This document shows positions 1-10,099 of a stretch of 18,735 bases of DNA, one piece after another. Location: NCBI GenBank assembly GCA_000697335.1, contig JNEM01016222.1:1-18735 (forward strand), written 5' to 3'. The stretch is from Conidiobolus incongruus B7586 (Eukaryota; Entomophthoromycota; Entomophthoromycetes; Entomophthorales; Conidiobolaceae). The stretch's first letter is position 1. Every line of letters starts with the position of its first letter. Below the pieces are notes generated by a model. It did no database searches. It was not told the DNA's origin and was given only the letters and a program-made list of their open reading frames with translations. Both the position numbers and the translations under genes were made by a program.

Positions 1-238
1 ATATATTAAAATTTAAATATATTATAATTAATATATTTATATAAATATATAATATTTATTTTTTAATCATTTAAAAAATTAAAAACATTAATATAATTAA
101 AATTAAATCATATTAAATCAAAATTTTATAATACTTTATATATTATTTAATATAAAATATTAATTGAAAATGAATATTTATTCCTTTAATACATTTCAAC
201 CTTATTGAATATTTTTAATAAATTAAAAATAAAATACT
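1..238. other. Left flank, A+T-rich DNA with no recognised feature
   Basis: This is the only sequence left of the nested elements, apart from the 5-bp target duplication at 239-243. It is almost pure A/T with short runs of A and T. I see no open frame, RNA gene or repeat of the LTR family. It may be an older, fully eroded repeat or intergenic DNA; the sequence does not decide. Confidence 0.6.
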
Positions 239-243
239 TTATT
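239..243. repeat. Left target-site duplication of element A (TTATT)
   Basis: TTATT directly precedes the TGTTA start of A's 5' LTR and is matched exactly by TTATT at 18684-18688 after the end of A's 3' LTR. Five bases is the usual duplication size for Ty3/Gypsy integrases. The match lies more than 18 kb away, but its position at both predicted LTR ends makes chance unlikely even in A/T-rich DNA. Confidence 0.8.
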
Positions 244-308
244 TGTTAAAAGACTAATTCTTTAAATTCTTATATATATTTTCATATAATTCAATTAACT
301 ATAAATTA
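244..308 (+). repeat. Element A 5' LTR, first part (65 bp)
   Basis: It begins TGTTAAAAGACTAATTC, like the start of every LTR in this window, and follows the family sequence to ACTATAAATTA. It then stops abruptly where element B begins. The LTR resumes at 11744 after the second AATTA copy. The two parts add up to 398 bp, the same size as intact family LTRs. Confidence 0.9.
304..308. repeat. Left target-site duplication of element B (AATTA)
   Basis: AATTA here is repeated at 11739-11743, and element B lies between. In uninterrupted LTRs of the family (for example around 4282-4310) the site reads as one continuous ACTATAAATTATATAATTA, so one copy plus everything between can be lifted out to restore the LTR collinearity. 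Confidence 0.88.
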
Positions 309-707
309 TATAAGTGTAGTGGTAGTTAAACTAATATAGTATAGAAGAAAACTTAATATAAAAGTAGTGTGGCACAGAATGTGGTAATATAATGTAGCTG
401 TAGTGTGCAAGTGTAAATAAAGTTTAATTAAGCTTCAAACTAGGATGAGTCACTGATATATTAAGATTTATATTAGATAGTGCTAATATCCTACAATATC
501 AATAGAATATAGTTTCAATTTTAGAAATAGTGTAAAAGTAAAAAATAGTAAGAATTAAGAAGAAAAAGAAAAACCTAGTTTATTAGATAATTCAATACTA
601 TTTATACAATTAATTTAATTATATAAGTATAAATTAATTATATAATTTATAGTTAATTAGATTATATAAAAGTATATATAAGAATTTAAAGAATTAATCT
701 CTTAATA
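309..707 (-). repeat. Element B 3' LTR (399 bp)
   Basis: Reads on the - strand from about 707 (TATTAAGAGATTAATTC) to 309 (CACTACACTTATA). It is the partner of 11340-11738 and is the least A/T-eroded LTR in the window, keeping many G bases on the + strand. The outer end abuts AATTA; the inner end abuts a purine-rich tract at 708-714. Confidence 0.92.
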
Positions 708-714
708 CTCTCTT
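708..714 (-). other. Element B polypurine tract
   Basis: On the - strand this reads AAGAGAG directly against the 3' LTR, the position of the plus-strand primer in LTR retrotransposons. The equivalent AGGGGAG at 9529-9535 in element C supports the call. Confidence 0.6.
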
Positions 715-749
715 AGTAAATTTCTTAAAAGAGACACACTCCTTAATTT

Positions 750-935
750 TTTACAAATAGGTATAATAGGCTAAAGTATTCTTAATATTTTCTAGAGGTT
801 CCTATGTAGCTTTTTTAATAGGATAACCTATCTATTTTACATAAAAATAAAGTTTATTCTTAATAGATTTAAACTTAATTATGTAATCAACATAGTATTT
901 TTCTTCTCTATCTTAATTAATAATTGGATCTAGTT
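750..935 (-). pseudogene. Element B chromodomain remnant (integrase C-terminus)
   Basis: The - strand keeps a chromodomain-like stretch: a YYVDYIIKF box, then KNKLYFYVK, then an EPLENIKN tail just before the end of the coding region. The spacing fits a chromodomain fused to a Ty3/Gypsy integrase. In living chromoviruses this domain binds modified histone H3 or similar chromatin marks and helps place new copies. Matching stretches occur at 9310-9490 in C and 18070-18245 in A. The region is broken along with the rest of the polyprotein. Confidence 0.75.
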
Positions 936-999
936 TTGGGGTTTTTAATCAATTAGGAAAAGTGTTAAAATTTTCAAAATATGGTTTAATTTTAGATAT

Positions 1000-2095
1000 G
1001 TGAAAGGTAAAGTTGATCTTTAAAGTTAAAGGTAATTCTAAGGTAATATTTTTAAAATTTAAATCAATAGATTAAATTTTATAGGGACTATAATATAATA
1101 GTAAGTATTTGGGATTTAAGCTAGATTTAAGTAGGGTAGGTTTAAAAGTAGATTATTTTAAGTATACAAACATACTAGTTTTATATTTAAAAGGGTTTCT
1201 AGATAACTTTAAGTATTGTTGTTCTATAATCTTTTAATTTTCTTCTAAGTTAAATTTGTTAAGGGAATTGATATATTTGATATTAGATTGAAATTCAACA
1301 ATGTCTAAAGATAAGTTGATTTAAAGTTTTAGAGTAATTATTAAATTAGGATATTTATTATAATTGATGAAATAAAGGTTAAAACCTGTTGATCTATTAA
1401 TAAAGGTGTTGAATAAATATTAGAGTTAGTAGATATAAACATCTTAATTTAACTAATTAGTGTTAATATAAGTTTTAATCATTTACTTTAAGGTTTTAAT
1501 AGTTCTTTCAACAAGTTTATTGGTTTAATAATAATTAGTAGTAAACATAACTAAGTTAATTTTAAAGGAAAAGGATAATAACTTCTAAAATCAAAAGTTA
1601 AATTGTGTGTCTTTATCAGATATAATAGTTTGTGGAATTCTATAGTAGGTAAAGATATTAGAGAATAATAATTATGTAATATCTTTAGTTGTAGAAGTTT
1701 TGAAACAAGGAATAAAATAAACATATTTAGAAAATAAATCAATTACAATCAGTAAATTATTATAACCATTTGTTAATTTAAAGATTTTTATAAAATCAAA
1801 CTAGATTTGTTATTAAATTTCATTAGGGACTTGTAAGGGAATAAGTTTACCATATTTTAGTTAAGTATTATATTTAGTTCTTTAGCATATATCACAAGTA
1901 TTAATGTATTTCTAAATTGATTTAATTAGGGAAAGTTAGTAATACTTTATTTTAATTCTCTCAGCAGTTTTTAACTAGTTTTAATTTTCTCTAACAAGTA
2001 AATTATAACATTCATTAAATATTGTTTGTTAAATCTTAAGAATGTTAAGAATATATAGACAATTATTATAATATAGTAAGTTATTGATAATTTTA
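1000..2095 (-). pseudogene. Element B integrase region, broken
   Basis: This aligns on the - strand to the integrase of element C: a zinc-binding region toward 1870-2095, the catalytic core toward 1370-1800, and the C-terminal part toward 1000-1360. Near 1700-1750 the - strand carries a VIDLFSKYVYFIPCF stretch typical of the Ty3/Gypsy integrase core. A roughly 190-base open stretch at 1551-1742 on the same strand is in another frame and is not a gene. Integrase would insert the cDNA into host DNA; this copy cannot, being broken in many places. Confidence 0.8.
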
Positions 2096-2444
2096 AATCT
2101 TTTAACATATTTTAGTTAGTTTTCTAATAGTTTAAAGAGTTCTTCTTTAACTAAAATAAAGAAATCATTATTTAACAGTGTTTCTTAAAGTAGTTTAATA
2201 AATTTTTTATTTCCTTCATTAATAATCATTAAGTTAATATTTGCTGGATTTTTACAATTAGAATAAAAAGATAAATATACAAGATTTCTTAATAAAGTAT
2301 CTATAATATAATTTTATTAACCTAGGAGATATTGAATAAAGAAAAAGTAAGCTTAGATAGTTTTAATCTATTTAACTTATCTTCTTAATAAATACTTTTG
2401 AGTATTTAAGTAGATAAGTAATTTATAATCTGTAAGTGTTAAAA

Positions 2445-2905
2445 AAAATTATAGGATAAGAAATGTAAGTGATTTTTAATTATTTCTACTAAAGCAAAGA
2501 GTTTTTGTTTATAGACTAGGTATTTTAATTTAGCTGGTTTTATTTTTCTTAACCAGAATGTTATTAGTTTTAAAGTAACATTTATAAGGTTAAACTCAAC
2601 TTATTCTCTTTTATTTATTATTTTATCTTATAGTTATAAGGTAAAATATAAATTAAATTCAAACTAAGTTAATTATTTATCAATTGCAAAAAAACTAGAG
2701 TTAGTAAAAATAATAGTAGGTAGTTTTAGATTAAAAATAGATAAAGCAAAAGCATTAGTAATATAGAAAATTAAAACATTTATGTAGAAAGTATATAATA
2801 GGGTTTATTTAAAAAAAGAGTCTTTCTTCAAGAGATTAATAAGAAAAATAACAAGTTCAGTAAAAAAATCAATGAAATTTTTAAAGTAATTTAATAATCT
2901 AAGTA
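2445..2905 (-). pseudogene. Element B RNase H region, broken
   Basis: This is collinear with 7340-7800 of element C, read on the - strand. Around 2450-2580 the remnant of the conserved 'SRK-x-AE' and 'KLFAIVE' region of Ty3/Gypsy RNase H can be followed. The domain would remove the RNA strand after reverse transcription. It is broken. Confidence 0.7.
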
Positions 2906-2949
2906 TAAACATAAGTTATTCTTTGTTTATAAGTATAGTAAAAACTTTA

Positions 2950-3655
2950 ACACCATTGAGTTTAATTAAATCAATACTAATTTCTTAAGAGGAAACAATA
3001 TAACTATAGAAAAAGACAGAAGAAGCAATAAAGATGTATTTTAATAGTTTTAAAGGTAATTTATATCCTTGAATAATTTATAAAACTTAATTAACATGTT
3101 AAATATATTCTTCTTTAGTTTTTAAATAAATTAAGATATTATCAAGGTAGGTGATAATAAAGTTATTAAAAACAAGGTTAAAAAAAGAATTGATGAATTA
3201 AGTAAAAGTTACAAAGATATTATACAATTTAAAGTTTATAATAGTAAATTTATAGTGATTTAAAAGAGTGTTGAAAATAATTAAAGGGATAGAATTTTCT
3301 TTAACTCTAATATTGTAATATTTATTCTTAACATCTAATTTAGTAAATATAGTTAATTTAAGTAGTTTATCTTTAACATCATTTAAGTTTAATAATAAGG
3401 TTTTATCCTTAATAGTTTTAAAGTTTAAAATATAGTTATTAATATATAATTTTTAACTACCATCAGCTTTTTATATAAAGAGGATTAGAGATTTTTATAG
3501 TGAGGAAAAAAGTCTAATGTATCTATTTTTAAGTAGTTTTTAGATTTCTTCTTTTAAGGTTTAGTATTATTCAAGAGATAAATGATAAGTAAGTTTTAAG
3601 TATAGTTGTATACTAAAGATTAGTTTAATTTTGTGTTTAATATTATGTTTAGGTG
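2950..3655 (-). pseudogene. Element B reverse transcriptase region, broken
   Basis: On the - strand, around 3123-3151, lies the YLDD-box region of a Ty3/Gypsy reverse transcriptase. Upstream, around 3300-3370, is the FTKLDV...YYN-I-VKE region. It aligns position for position with 6590-7290 in element C. The enzyme would copy element RNA into DNA. Many breaks. Confidence 0.82.
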
Positions 3656-3952
3656 GTAATTTATTCACAAGTTCAAAAACATTAGCAAATTAACTTACTA
3701 TATTATATAAGAAGTGGTTATTAAATATAACTTCATTAAAATCAACAGATAAAGTGTTAATAGATGAATAATAAACAAATATATATCTTTATAAATTATT
3801 TAAGTTTTTGATTAGCTTTTTATATTGATTTTTACTTATAATAATAAAATTATTTGCTACAATTGTAGAGTTAGTGTTAGGTAAAGCATTTAATAATTTT
3901 ATAGTAGGGTAATATAGATATTTTAAGATTAATTCCACTAATTTTTTTTTGG

Positions 3953-4221
3953 AAAGTGAAAAAAATAGATTTGTAACCTTCTAGAGTAATATTTATAGAT
4001 ATAAAACTGTGATATTCAAACTAATTTTAACCTAGTATAAAATTATAACTAATGTTACCAACTAAGCATTTAATATATTAGGAGTAGTTAAAGGATAATG
4101 ATAGGTATTTAAATATAGTATTAGATGCTTGTTCTATTAAGTTGTTAATATATTTAATTATCAAGTTATTTTTTTAGGTAGGTAAAGATAGTTTTACAAT
4201 AATAAAAGAGGAGATAATATA
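3953..4221 (-). pseudogene. Element B protease region, downstream part
   Basis: This is the C-terminal part of the aspartic protease region of B, collinear with about 6030-6290 of C. It ends exactly where element C begins. The upstream part continues at 9937-10080, so C split the domain. The retropepsin would cut the Gag-Pol polyprotein. Assignment rests on position and alignment to C rather than a clean active-site box. Confidence 0.6.
4217..4221. repeat. Left target-site duplication of element C (ATATA)
   Basis: ATATA here is matched at 9932-9936. Removing one copy and element C joins GAGATAATATA to ACTAGAATAATTAG, which is collinear with C's own sequence read in reverse at about 6010-6035. 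Confidence 0.88.
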
Positions 4222-4620
4222 TATTAAAAGATTAATTCTTTAAATTTTTATATATATTTTCATATAATCCAATTAACTATAAATTATATAATTAATTTAT
4301 ACTTATATAATTAAATTAATTGTATAAATAGTATTAAATTATCTGATAAATTAGGTTTTTCTTTTTCTTTTCAATTCTTCCTATTTTCTACTTTTACATT
4401 ATTTTTAAAATTTAAACTATATTCTATTAATATTATAGAATATTAACACTACCTAATATAAATCTTAATATATTAATAACTCATCTTAATTTAAAGCTTA
4501 ATTAAACTTTATTTACACTTACACACTACAACTATATTATATTACTATATTTTACACCACACTACTTTTATATTAAGTTTTCCTTTATACTATATTAGTT
4601 TAACTACCACTATATTTATA
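4222..4620 (+). repeat. Element C 5' LTR (399 bp)
   Basis: Starts TATTAAAAGATTAATTC and ends CACTATATTTATA, directly before a tRNA-primer-like stretch. Aligns over its whole length to the five other LTR copies. Any TATA box or polyadenylation signal is impossible to single out in such A/T-rich DNA. Confidence 0.93.
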
Positions 4621-4636
4621 TAGTAGCAGCAATAAA
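4621..4636 (+). other. Element C primer-binding-site region
   Basis: The sequence TAGTAGCAGCAATAAA starts immediately after the 5' LTR. The same block follows the 5' LTRs of B (11324-11339, - strand) and A (12077-12092) but is absent after all three 3' LTRs, which is how the LTR end was fixed. Position fits a tRNA primer site. An initiator-methionine tRNA is the likeliest primer but this is a guess from a decayed site. Confidence 0.6.
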
Positions 4637-4746
4637 ACTATTAAAAACCTATTAGAAATTAATAATTATCTGTATTAAACTTAATTATTACTATTTTAAA
4701 TTTTATTTATAATTTATTTTATTCAAATTTAATACTATATACTATA

Positions 4747-5860
4747 ATGCCACTAAAAAAGAGATACCCTTATATTATTTTAATCATAATAATAACTTAA
4801 TTACTAAATAAATCTAAGACTTTAGTTTTTAAAAGCTTACTACCCTTTAAGAAACTTATATTAGACAACTTTTGATTAAAAAAAACATTTTTTAAAGAGC
4901 TTAAATTTAACAAATTAGCTACTTTACTACAATTAATACATTAAACCACCTCTTTAATATCTTTAAAAACAAATTAACTATTTATGAAAGTTTAAAAAAC
5001 TTTTACAAACTTGAAAACTACTTTAAAAACATAAAGAACTACCTTGATTTGATTTTTAATAAAGATCTAAAGAATATCTTTAAATTAGCCACTTTTTTTT
5101 TGGAAAAATCTACTTATACTTGGTAGTTAATTTATTACAAGTTTAATCCTAAAGAATCTTCAGGAGGATTACTTATTACAAAAATATAAACTTTTAAACA
5201 ATTAGAAAAAACCCTTAAAGAAAGGTATTACCTAAAAAATTAAGTTTAATTAGTAAAAGAAAAGTTTTCTTAGCTTAAATAAAAAACTTCTACAAGATAA
5301 TTGATTGAGAAATTTAATGAGATATATTTAAACATATTAAATATCACTAAAAAAGAACAAATCTACAAATTATTACAATACCTTAACCTTCAAGTAAAGT
5401 TTTAGTTAGTTAATAGGGAACACTTTAATAATATGTTTTTTTCTAATATTTGTGATACAACAATTATAATTAATAATATCCTTTACTTTATAACTAAATC
5501 TTCTTACCTTAAAAATTAATCTTTTAAACTTTACTCTAACCCACTTAAATTTTAAATAATAGATGTTTCTGCTTTAAAGCTTTATAAGAAAATTTTTAGT
5601 GAAAAAGCTAAAGCCTACTTAAAAATAAACAAAGGTTGTTATTACTGCTAAAAAACTTAAGTTAACTATAAAACTAACAAATACCCTTTAAAAAAACAAC
5701 ATCTGTTTAATTTTCAATAATCTTAACCTACCAACTATAAATCAATCTTGAATAATATTAATATAACTTTAGAATCACTCCTTTTACAATTAGTTAGCAG
5801 ATTTTAATCTAATCCACAAAAGTTCTAATAAACCAATGATTCCACAAATTAAACTATATA
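4747..5860 (+). pseudogene. Element C gag region, broken
   Basis: A possible start is the ATG at 4747 (MPLKKRYPY...), though this is uncertain. Between about 5110 and 5400 lies a stretch that looks like the Ty3/Gypsy gag core: a KTLKERY box, then LIEKFNEIYLNIL and LLQYLN. Around 5634-5690 is a GCYYC stretch followed by basic residues, the position and look of a zinc knuckle at the end of the nucleocapsid. Gag would build the virus-like particle and package the RNA. The region is broken throughout and has no long open frame. Confidence 0.72.
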
Positions 5861-5879
5861 TACTAGAGAGATTTAACTA

Positions 5880-6290
5880 ATTAAACTACTAGAAACTAAA
5901 AATATTCTAGTAACTAATTTACCTTGTGATTTTTTACCTTTAACTATTACTTTATTGTTTATATTAACTAGTTTTTTTATAGATACACCTATTAGTGTTT
6001 TAATTAACTCTAGTTATTTTAGTTGTATTATCTCTTTTTTTATTGTTATAAAGTTATCTTTACCTACTTAAAAAAGTAACTTGATAATTAAATATACTAA
6101 CAACTTAATAGAATAAGCATTTGGTACTATATTTAAATATTAATTATTATCTCTTAACTATTCCCAACATATTAAATTCCTAGTTGGTAATATTAGTTAT
6201 AATTTTATATTAGGTTAAAATTAGTTTAAATATCACAGTTTTATATCTATGAATATTACCTTAAAAAGCCACAAATCTATTTTTTTTACA
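5880..6290 (+). pseudogene. Element C protease region, broken
   Basis: It lies between gag and reverse transcriptase. A hydrophobic stretch with FFIDT near 5970 and an NFILG stretch followed by FKYHS near 6200-6245 resemble the start and end of the retropepsin domain in Ty3/Gypsy elements. The enzyme would process the polyprotein. The call rests on order and these weak matches. Broken. Confidence 0.6.
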
Positions 6291-6589
6291 TTCTAAAAAA
6301 AATTAATGGAATTAATCTTAAAAAATCTACATTACCCTACTATAAAATTATTAAATATTTTACCTAACATTAACTCTACAATTGTAGCAAATAATTTTAT
6401 TATTATAAGTAAAAATCAATATAAAAAGCTAATCAAAAACTTAGATAATTTATAGGGATATATATCTATTTATTATTTATCTATTAGCACTTTATTTATT
6501 GATTTTAATAAAGTTATATCTAATAACCACTTCTTATACAATACAGTGAGTTAATTTACTAATGTTTTTAAACTTGTGAATAAATTACC

Positions 6590-7290
6590 ACCTAAACATA
6601 ATATTAAACACAAAATTAAATTAATCCCTGTTATATAACTATACTTAAAGTTTATTTACCATTTATCTCTTGAATAATACTAAACCTTAAAAGAAAAAAT
6701 CTAAAAACTACTTGAAAATGGGTACATTAGACTTTTTTTCTCACTATAAAGATTTCTAATCCTCTTTATAAAAAAAGCTAATGGTGGTTAGAGATTATAC
6801 ATTAATAATTGTGTTTTAAACTCTAAAACTATTAAAGATAAAACTCTATTATTAAACCTATATAATATTAAAGATAAACTACTTAAATCAATTATATTTA
6901 CTAAATTAGATGTTAAGAATAGATATTACAACATTAGAGTTAAAGAAAATTTTATCCTTTTAACTACTTTTAATATTCTTTTAAGCTACTATAAATTTAC
7001 TGTTATAAACTTTAGATTGTGTAATACTTTTGTAACTTTTACTTAATTTATCAATTCCCTTTTTAATTTTATTTTTAATAACTTTATTATTACCTATTTT
7101 AATAATATCCTAATCTATTTAAAAACTAAAGAAGAATATATTTAACATGTTAATTAAATTCTACAAATTATTCAAGAATATAAATTACCTTTGAAACTAT
7201 TAAAATATATCTTTAGTATTTTTTCTATCTTTTTCTATAGTTATATTGTTTCCTCTTAAAAAATTAATATTAATCTAACTAAACTCAATG
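6590..7290 (+). pseudogene. Element C reverse transcriptase region, broken
   Basis: Successive reverse transcriptase landmarks appear in order. KHNIKHKIKL is near 6595, and the EKI-KLLENGYIRLFFS region near 6690-6740. FTKLDVKNRYYNIRVKE is at about 6897-6950, and the catalytic-box region NNILIYLKTKEEY at about 7100-7140. They match the Ty3/Gypsy type (chromovirus branch), not Copia or LINE enzymes, both in wording and in the domain order that follows. It would copy the element RNA to cDNA. Many breaks. Confidence 0.85.
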
Positions 7291-7339
7291 GTGTTAAAGT
7301 TTTTACTATATTTATAAACAAAGATTAACTTATGTTTAT

Positions 7340-7800
7340 ACTTAGATTATTAAATTACTTTAAAAATTTCATTAACTCTTTTGTTGAATTTATTACTTCT
7401 CTTACTAATCTTTTAAAGAAAAACTCTTTTTTTGAATAAACCCTAATATATACTTTCTACATAAATACTTTAATTTTCTATATAATTAATATTCTTGCTT
7501 TATCTATCTTTAATCTAAAACTACCTACTATTATTTTTACTAACTCTAGTTTTTTTACAATTAATAGATAATTAACCTAGTTTAAATTTAATATATATTT
7601 TACCTTATAACTATAGGATAAAATAATAAATAAGGGAGAATAAGTTGAGTTTAACTTTATAAATGTTACTTTAAAACCAATAACATTCTAGTTAAGAAAA
7701 ATAAAACCAGCTGAATTAAAATACCTAGTTTATAAATAAAAACTCTTTGCTTTAGTAGAAATAATCAAAAATCACTTATATTTCTTATCTTACAATTTTT
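7340..7800 (+). pseudogene. Element C RNase H region, broken
   Basis: It begins with the connection LLNYFKNFINSFVEFITSL near 7345-7400, equivalent to the 'FYRRFI' segment after Gypsy reverse transcriptase. It continues through LPTIIFTNSS near 7530 to KIKPAELKYLVYK and KLFALVEIIKNHLYFL near 7690-7790. These are the usual landmarks of a Ty3/Gypsy RNase H. Broken. Confidence 0.8.
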
Positions 7801-8149
7801 TTTAGCATTTATAGATTATAAATCACTTATTTACTTAAATACTTAGAAGTATTTATTAAGAAAATAAGTTAAATAGATTAAAACTATCTAAGCTTACCTT
7901 TTCTTTATTTAATATCTCCTAGGTTAATAAAATTATATTGTAGATACTTTATTAAAAAATCTTACATATTTACCTTTTTATTCTAATTATAAAAATCTAG
8001 CAAACATTAACTTAATGATTATTAATGAAGGAAATAAAAAATTTATTAAACTACTTTAAGAAACAATATCAAATAATAATTTCTTTATTTTAGTTAAAGA
8101 AGAACTCTTTAAACTATTAGAAAACTAACTAAAATATGTTAAAAGATTT

Positions 8150-9250
8150 AAAATTATTAATAATTTACTATATTATAATAATTGTTTATATATTCCTAAC
8201 ATTCTTAAGATTTAACAAATAATATTTAATGAATGTTATAATTTACTTATTAGAGGATATTAAAACTAGTTAAAAACTGTTGAGAGAATTAAAATAAAGT
8301 ATTACTAACTTTCCCTAGTTAAATTAATTTAGAAATACACTAATACCTGTGATATATGCTAAAAAACTAAATATAATACTCAACTAAAATATAATAAACT
8401 TATTCTTTTACAAGTCCCTAATAAAATTTAGCAACAAATCTAATTTAATTTTATAGAAATCCTTAAATTAACAAATAGTTATAATAACTTACTAATTATA
8501 ATTGATTTATTTTTTAAATATGTTTATTTTATTCCTTGTTTCAAAACTTCTATAGTTAAAGATGTTACATAGTTGTTATTCTTTAATATTTTTACCTACT
8601 ATAGAATTTTACAAACTATTGTATCTGATAAAGATATATAATTCAACTCTTAATTTTAGAAGTTACTATCTTTTTCCTTTAAGATTAACCTAGTTATGTT
8701 TACTACCAATTATCACTAAACTAATAAACTTGTTGAAAAAACTATTAAAACCTTAAAGCAAATGATTAAAGCTTATATTAACACTAATCAGTTAAATTAG
8801 GATACTTATATCTATTAACTCTAATATTTATTCAACACTTTTATTAATAAATCAACAGGTTTTAACCTTTATTTCATTAATTATAATAAATATCCTAATT
8901 TAATAATTACTCTAAAACTTCAAATTAATTTACTTTTAAATATTGTTGAATTTTAATCTAATATCAGATATATCAATTCCCTTGTTAAATTTAACTTAGA
9001 AGAAAATTAAAAGATTATAGAATAATAATACTCAAAGTTATCTAGAAACCCTCTTAAATATAAAATTAATATGTTTGTATACTTAAAATAATTTACCTTT
9101 AAACTTACCCTACTTAAATCTAACTTAAATCCCAAATATTTACCATTATATTATAATCCCTATAAAATTTAATTTATTGATTTAAATTTTAAAAATATTA
9201 TTTTAGAATTACCTCTAACTTTGAAAATTAACTTTACCTTTCACATATCT
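8150..9250 (+). pseudogene. Element C integrase region, broken
   Basis: A zinc-binding region ends in CDIC near 8346-8360. The catalytic core follows, with IIIDLFFKYVYFIPCF near 8495-8545, TIVSDKDIQFNS near 8615-8650 and VEKTIKTLKQMIKAY near 8730-8780. Then comes KSTGFNLYFINYNKYPNL near 8850-8900, the family's 'TG-PF-YG-P' position. A C-terminal stretch leads into the chromodomain. It would join element cDNA to host DNA with a 5-bp stagger, as the target duplications here show. Broken in many places. Confidence 0.85.
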
Positions 9251-9309
9251 AAAATTAAACTATACTTTGAAAATTTCAACACTTTTCCTAATTGATTAAA
9301 AACCCTAAA

Positions 9310-9490
9310 ACTAGATCCAATTATTAATTAAGATAAAGAAGAAGAATACTATATTGATTATATAATTAAGTTTAAATTTATTAAGAATAAACTTTATTTT
9401 TATGTAAAATAAATGGGTTATCTTATTAAAGAAGCTATATAAAAACCTCTAGAAAATATTAAAAATACCTTAACTTATTATACCTATTTA
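9310..9490 (+). pseudogene. Element C chromodomain remnant
   Basis: Downstream of the integrase are KLDPIIN, EEEYYIDYIIKFKFIKNKLY, FYVK and KPLENIKNTLTYYTYL, the spacing and pattern of a chromodomain (E-Y-V-D-I-hydrophobic, Y-hydrophobic-V-K, E-P-x-E-N). It classifies the family as chromovirus. It is the last recognisable coding part before the polypurine tract. The same stretch is present in A and B. Confidence 0.8.
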
Positions 9491-9528
9491 TAAAAATTAA
9501 AGAGTGTGTTTCTTTTAAGAAACTTATT

Positions 9529-9535
9529 AGGGGAG
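9529..9535 (+). other. Element C polypurine tract
   Basis: AGGGGAG abuts the 3' LTR directly. It is one of the few G runs in the LTR elements, and its position is that of the plus-strand primer. The same site in B and A is still purine-rich but more A-rich. Confidence 0.78.
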
Positions 9536-9931
9536 TATTAAAAAATTAGTTCTTTAAATTTTTATATATACTTTTATATAATCCAATTAACTATAAATTA
9601 AATGATTAATTTATACTTATATAATCAAATTAATTGTATAAATAATATTAAATTATTTAATAAACTAGGTTTTTTTTTTTCTCAATTCTTACTATTTTTT
9701 ACTTTTACACTATTTCTAAAATTGAAACTATATTCTATTAATATTATAAGATATTAACACTACCTAATATAAATCTTAATATATTAATAACTTATCCTAG
9801 TTTAAAGCTTAATTAAACTTTGTTTATATTTGTATACTATAACCACATTATATTATTATATTCTACACCACACTACTTTTATATTAAGTTTTCCTCTATA
9901 CTATATTAGTTTAACTATTACTACACTTATA
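9536..9931 (+). repeat. Element C 3' LTR (396 bp)
   Basis: Starts TATTAAAAAATTAG and ends CTACACTTATA. The partner LTR at 4222-4620 differs mostly by transitions. The primer-site block that follows the 5' LTR is missing here; instead ATATA and the interrupted B sequence follow. Confidence 0.92.
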
Positions 9932-9936
9932 ATATA
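9932..9936. repeat. Right target-site duplication of element C (ATATA)
   Basis: Identical to 4217-4221. Element B's protease region resumes immediately after it on the - strand. Confidence 0.88.
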
Positions 9937-10080
9937 ACTAGAATAATTAGAATTAATTAAAACACTAACAAATATATTTATAAAAAAATTAATTAACATA
10001 AACAATAAAGTGATAGTTAAAGGTAAAAAATTACAAGGTAAATTAGTTACTAGAATATTTTTAGTTTCTAATAGTTTAAT
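9937..10080 (-). pseudogene. Element B protease region, upstream part
   Basis: The - strand aligns with about 5880-6025 of element C, including an ETKNILVTNLPC start and the hydrophobic stretch before the expected active site. The rest of the domain lies at 3953-4221, beyond element C. A short open stretch at 9901-10083 on this strand runs across the B/C junction into C's LTR; it is a by-product of the insertion. Confidence 0.6.
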
Positions 10081-10099
10081 CAATTAGATTTCTTTAGTA

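Larger units (their letters stand above)
4222..9931 (+). mobile_element. Element C: innermost Ty3/Gypsy chromovirus fossil
   Basis: The only uninterrupted copy: 5,710 bp, with 5' LTR 4222-4620, interior 4621-9535 and 3' LTR 9536-9931. It is inserted in B's protease region on the opposite strand, with a perfect ATATA target duplication. The order is gag with zinc-knuckle remnant, protease, reverse transcriptase, RNase H, integrase and chromodomain, then a well-kept polypurine tract. Its LTRs match B's subfamily (TTAGTTTAACTA near the 3' end) rather than A's. It must be the youngest of the three LTR elements. It is nevertheless broken in dozens of places, and its two LTRs differ mainly by transitions, so RIP or a similar process acted after it landed. 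Confidence 0.94.

Noticed and set aside
244-310. Solo or truncated LTR fragment
   Set aside because: It is the first 65 bp of A's 5' LTR; the rest continues at 11744 after the AATTA duplication.
1551-1742. Open stretch of 63 codons on the - strand
   Set aside because: It lies in element B's integrase core but in a different frame from the integrase remnant, starts at a TTG, and its product is low-complexity Leu/Ile/Phe. It is a shadow of the fossil polyprotein.
9901-10083. Open stretch of 60 codons on the - strand
   Set aside because: It runs from B's protease region across the target duplication into C's 3' LTR. The frame exists only because of the insertion and is too short to be a gene.
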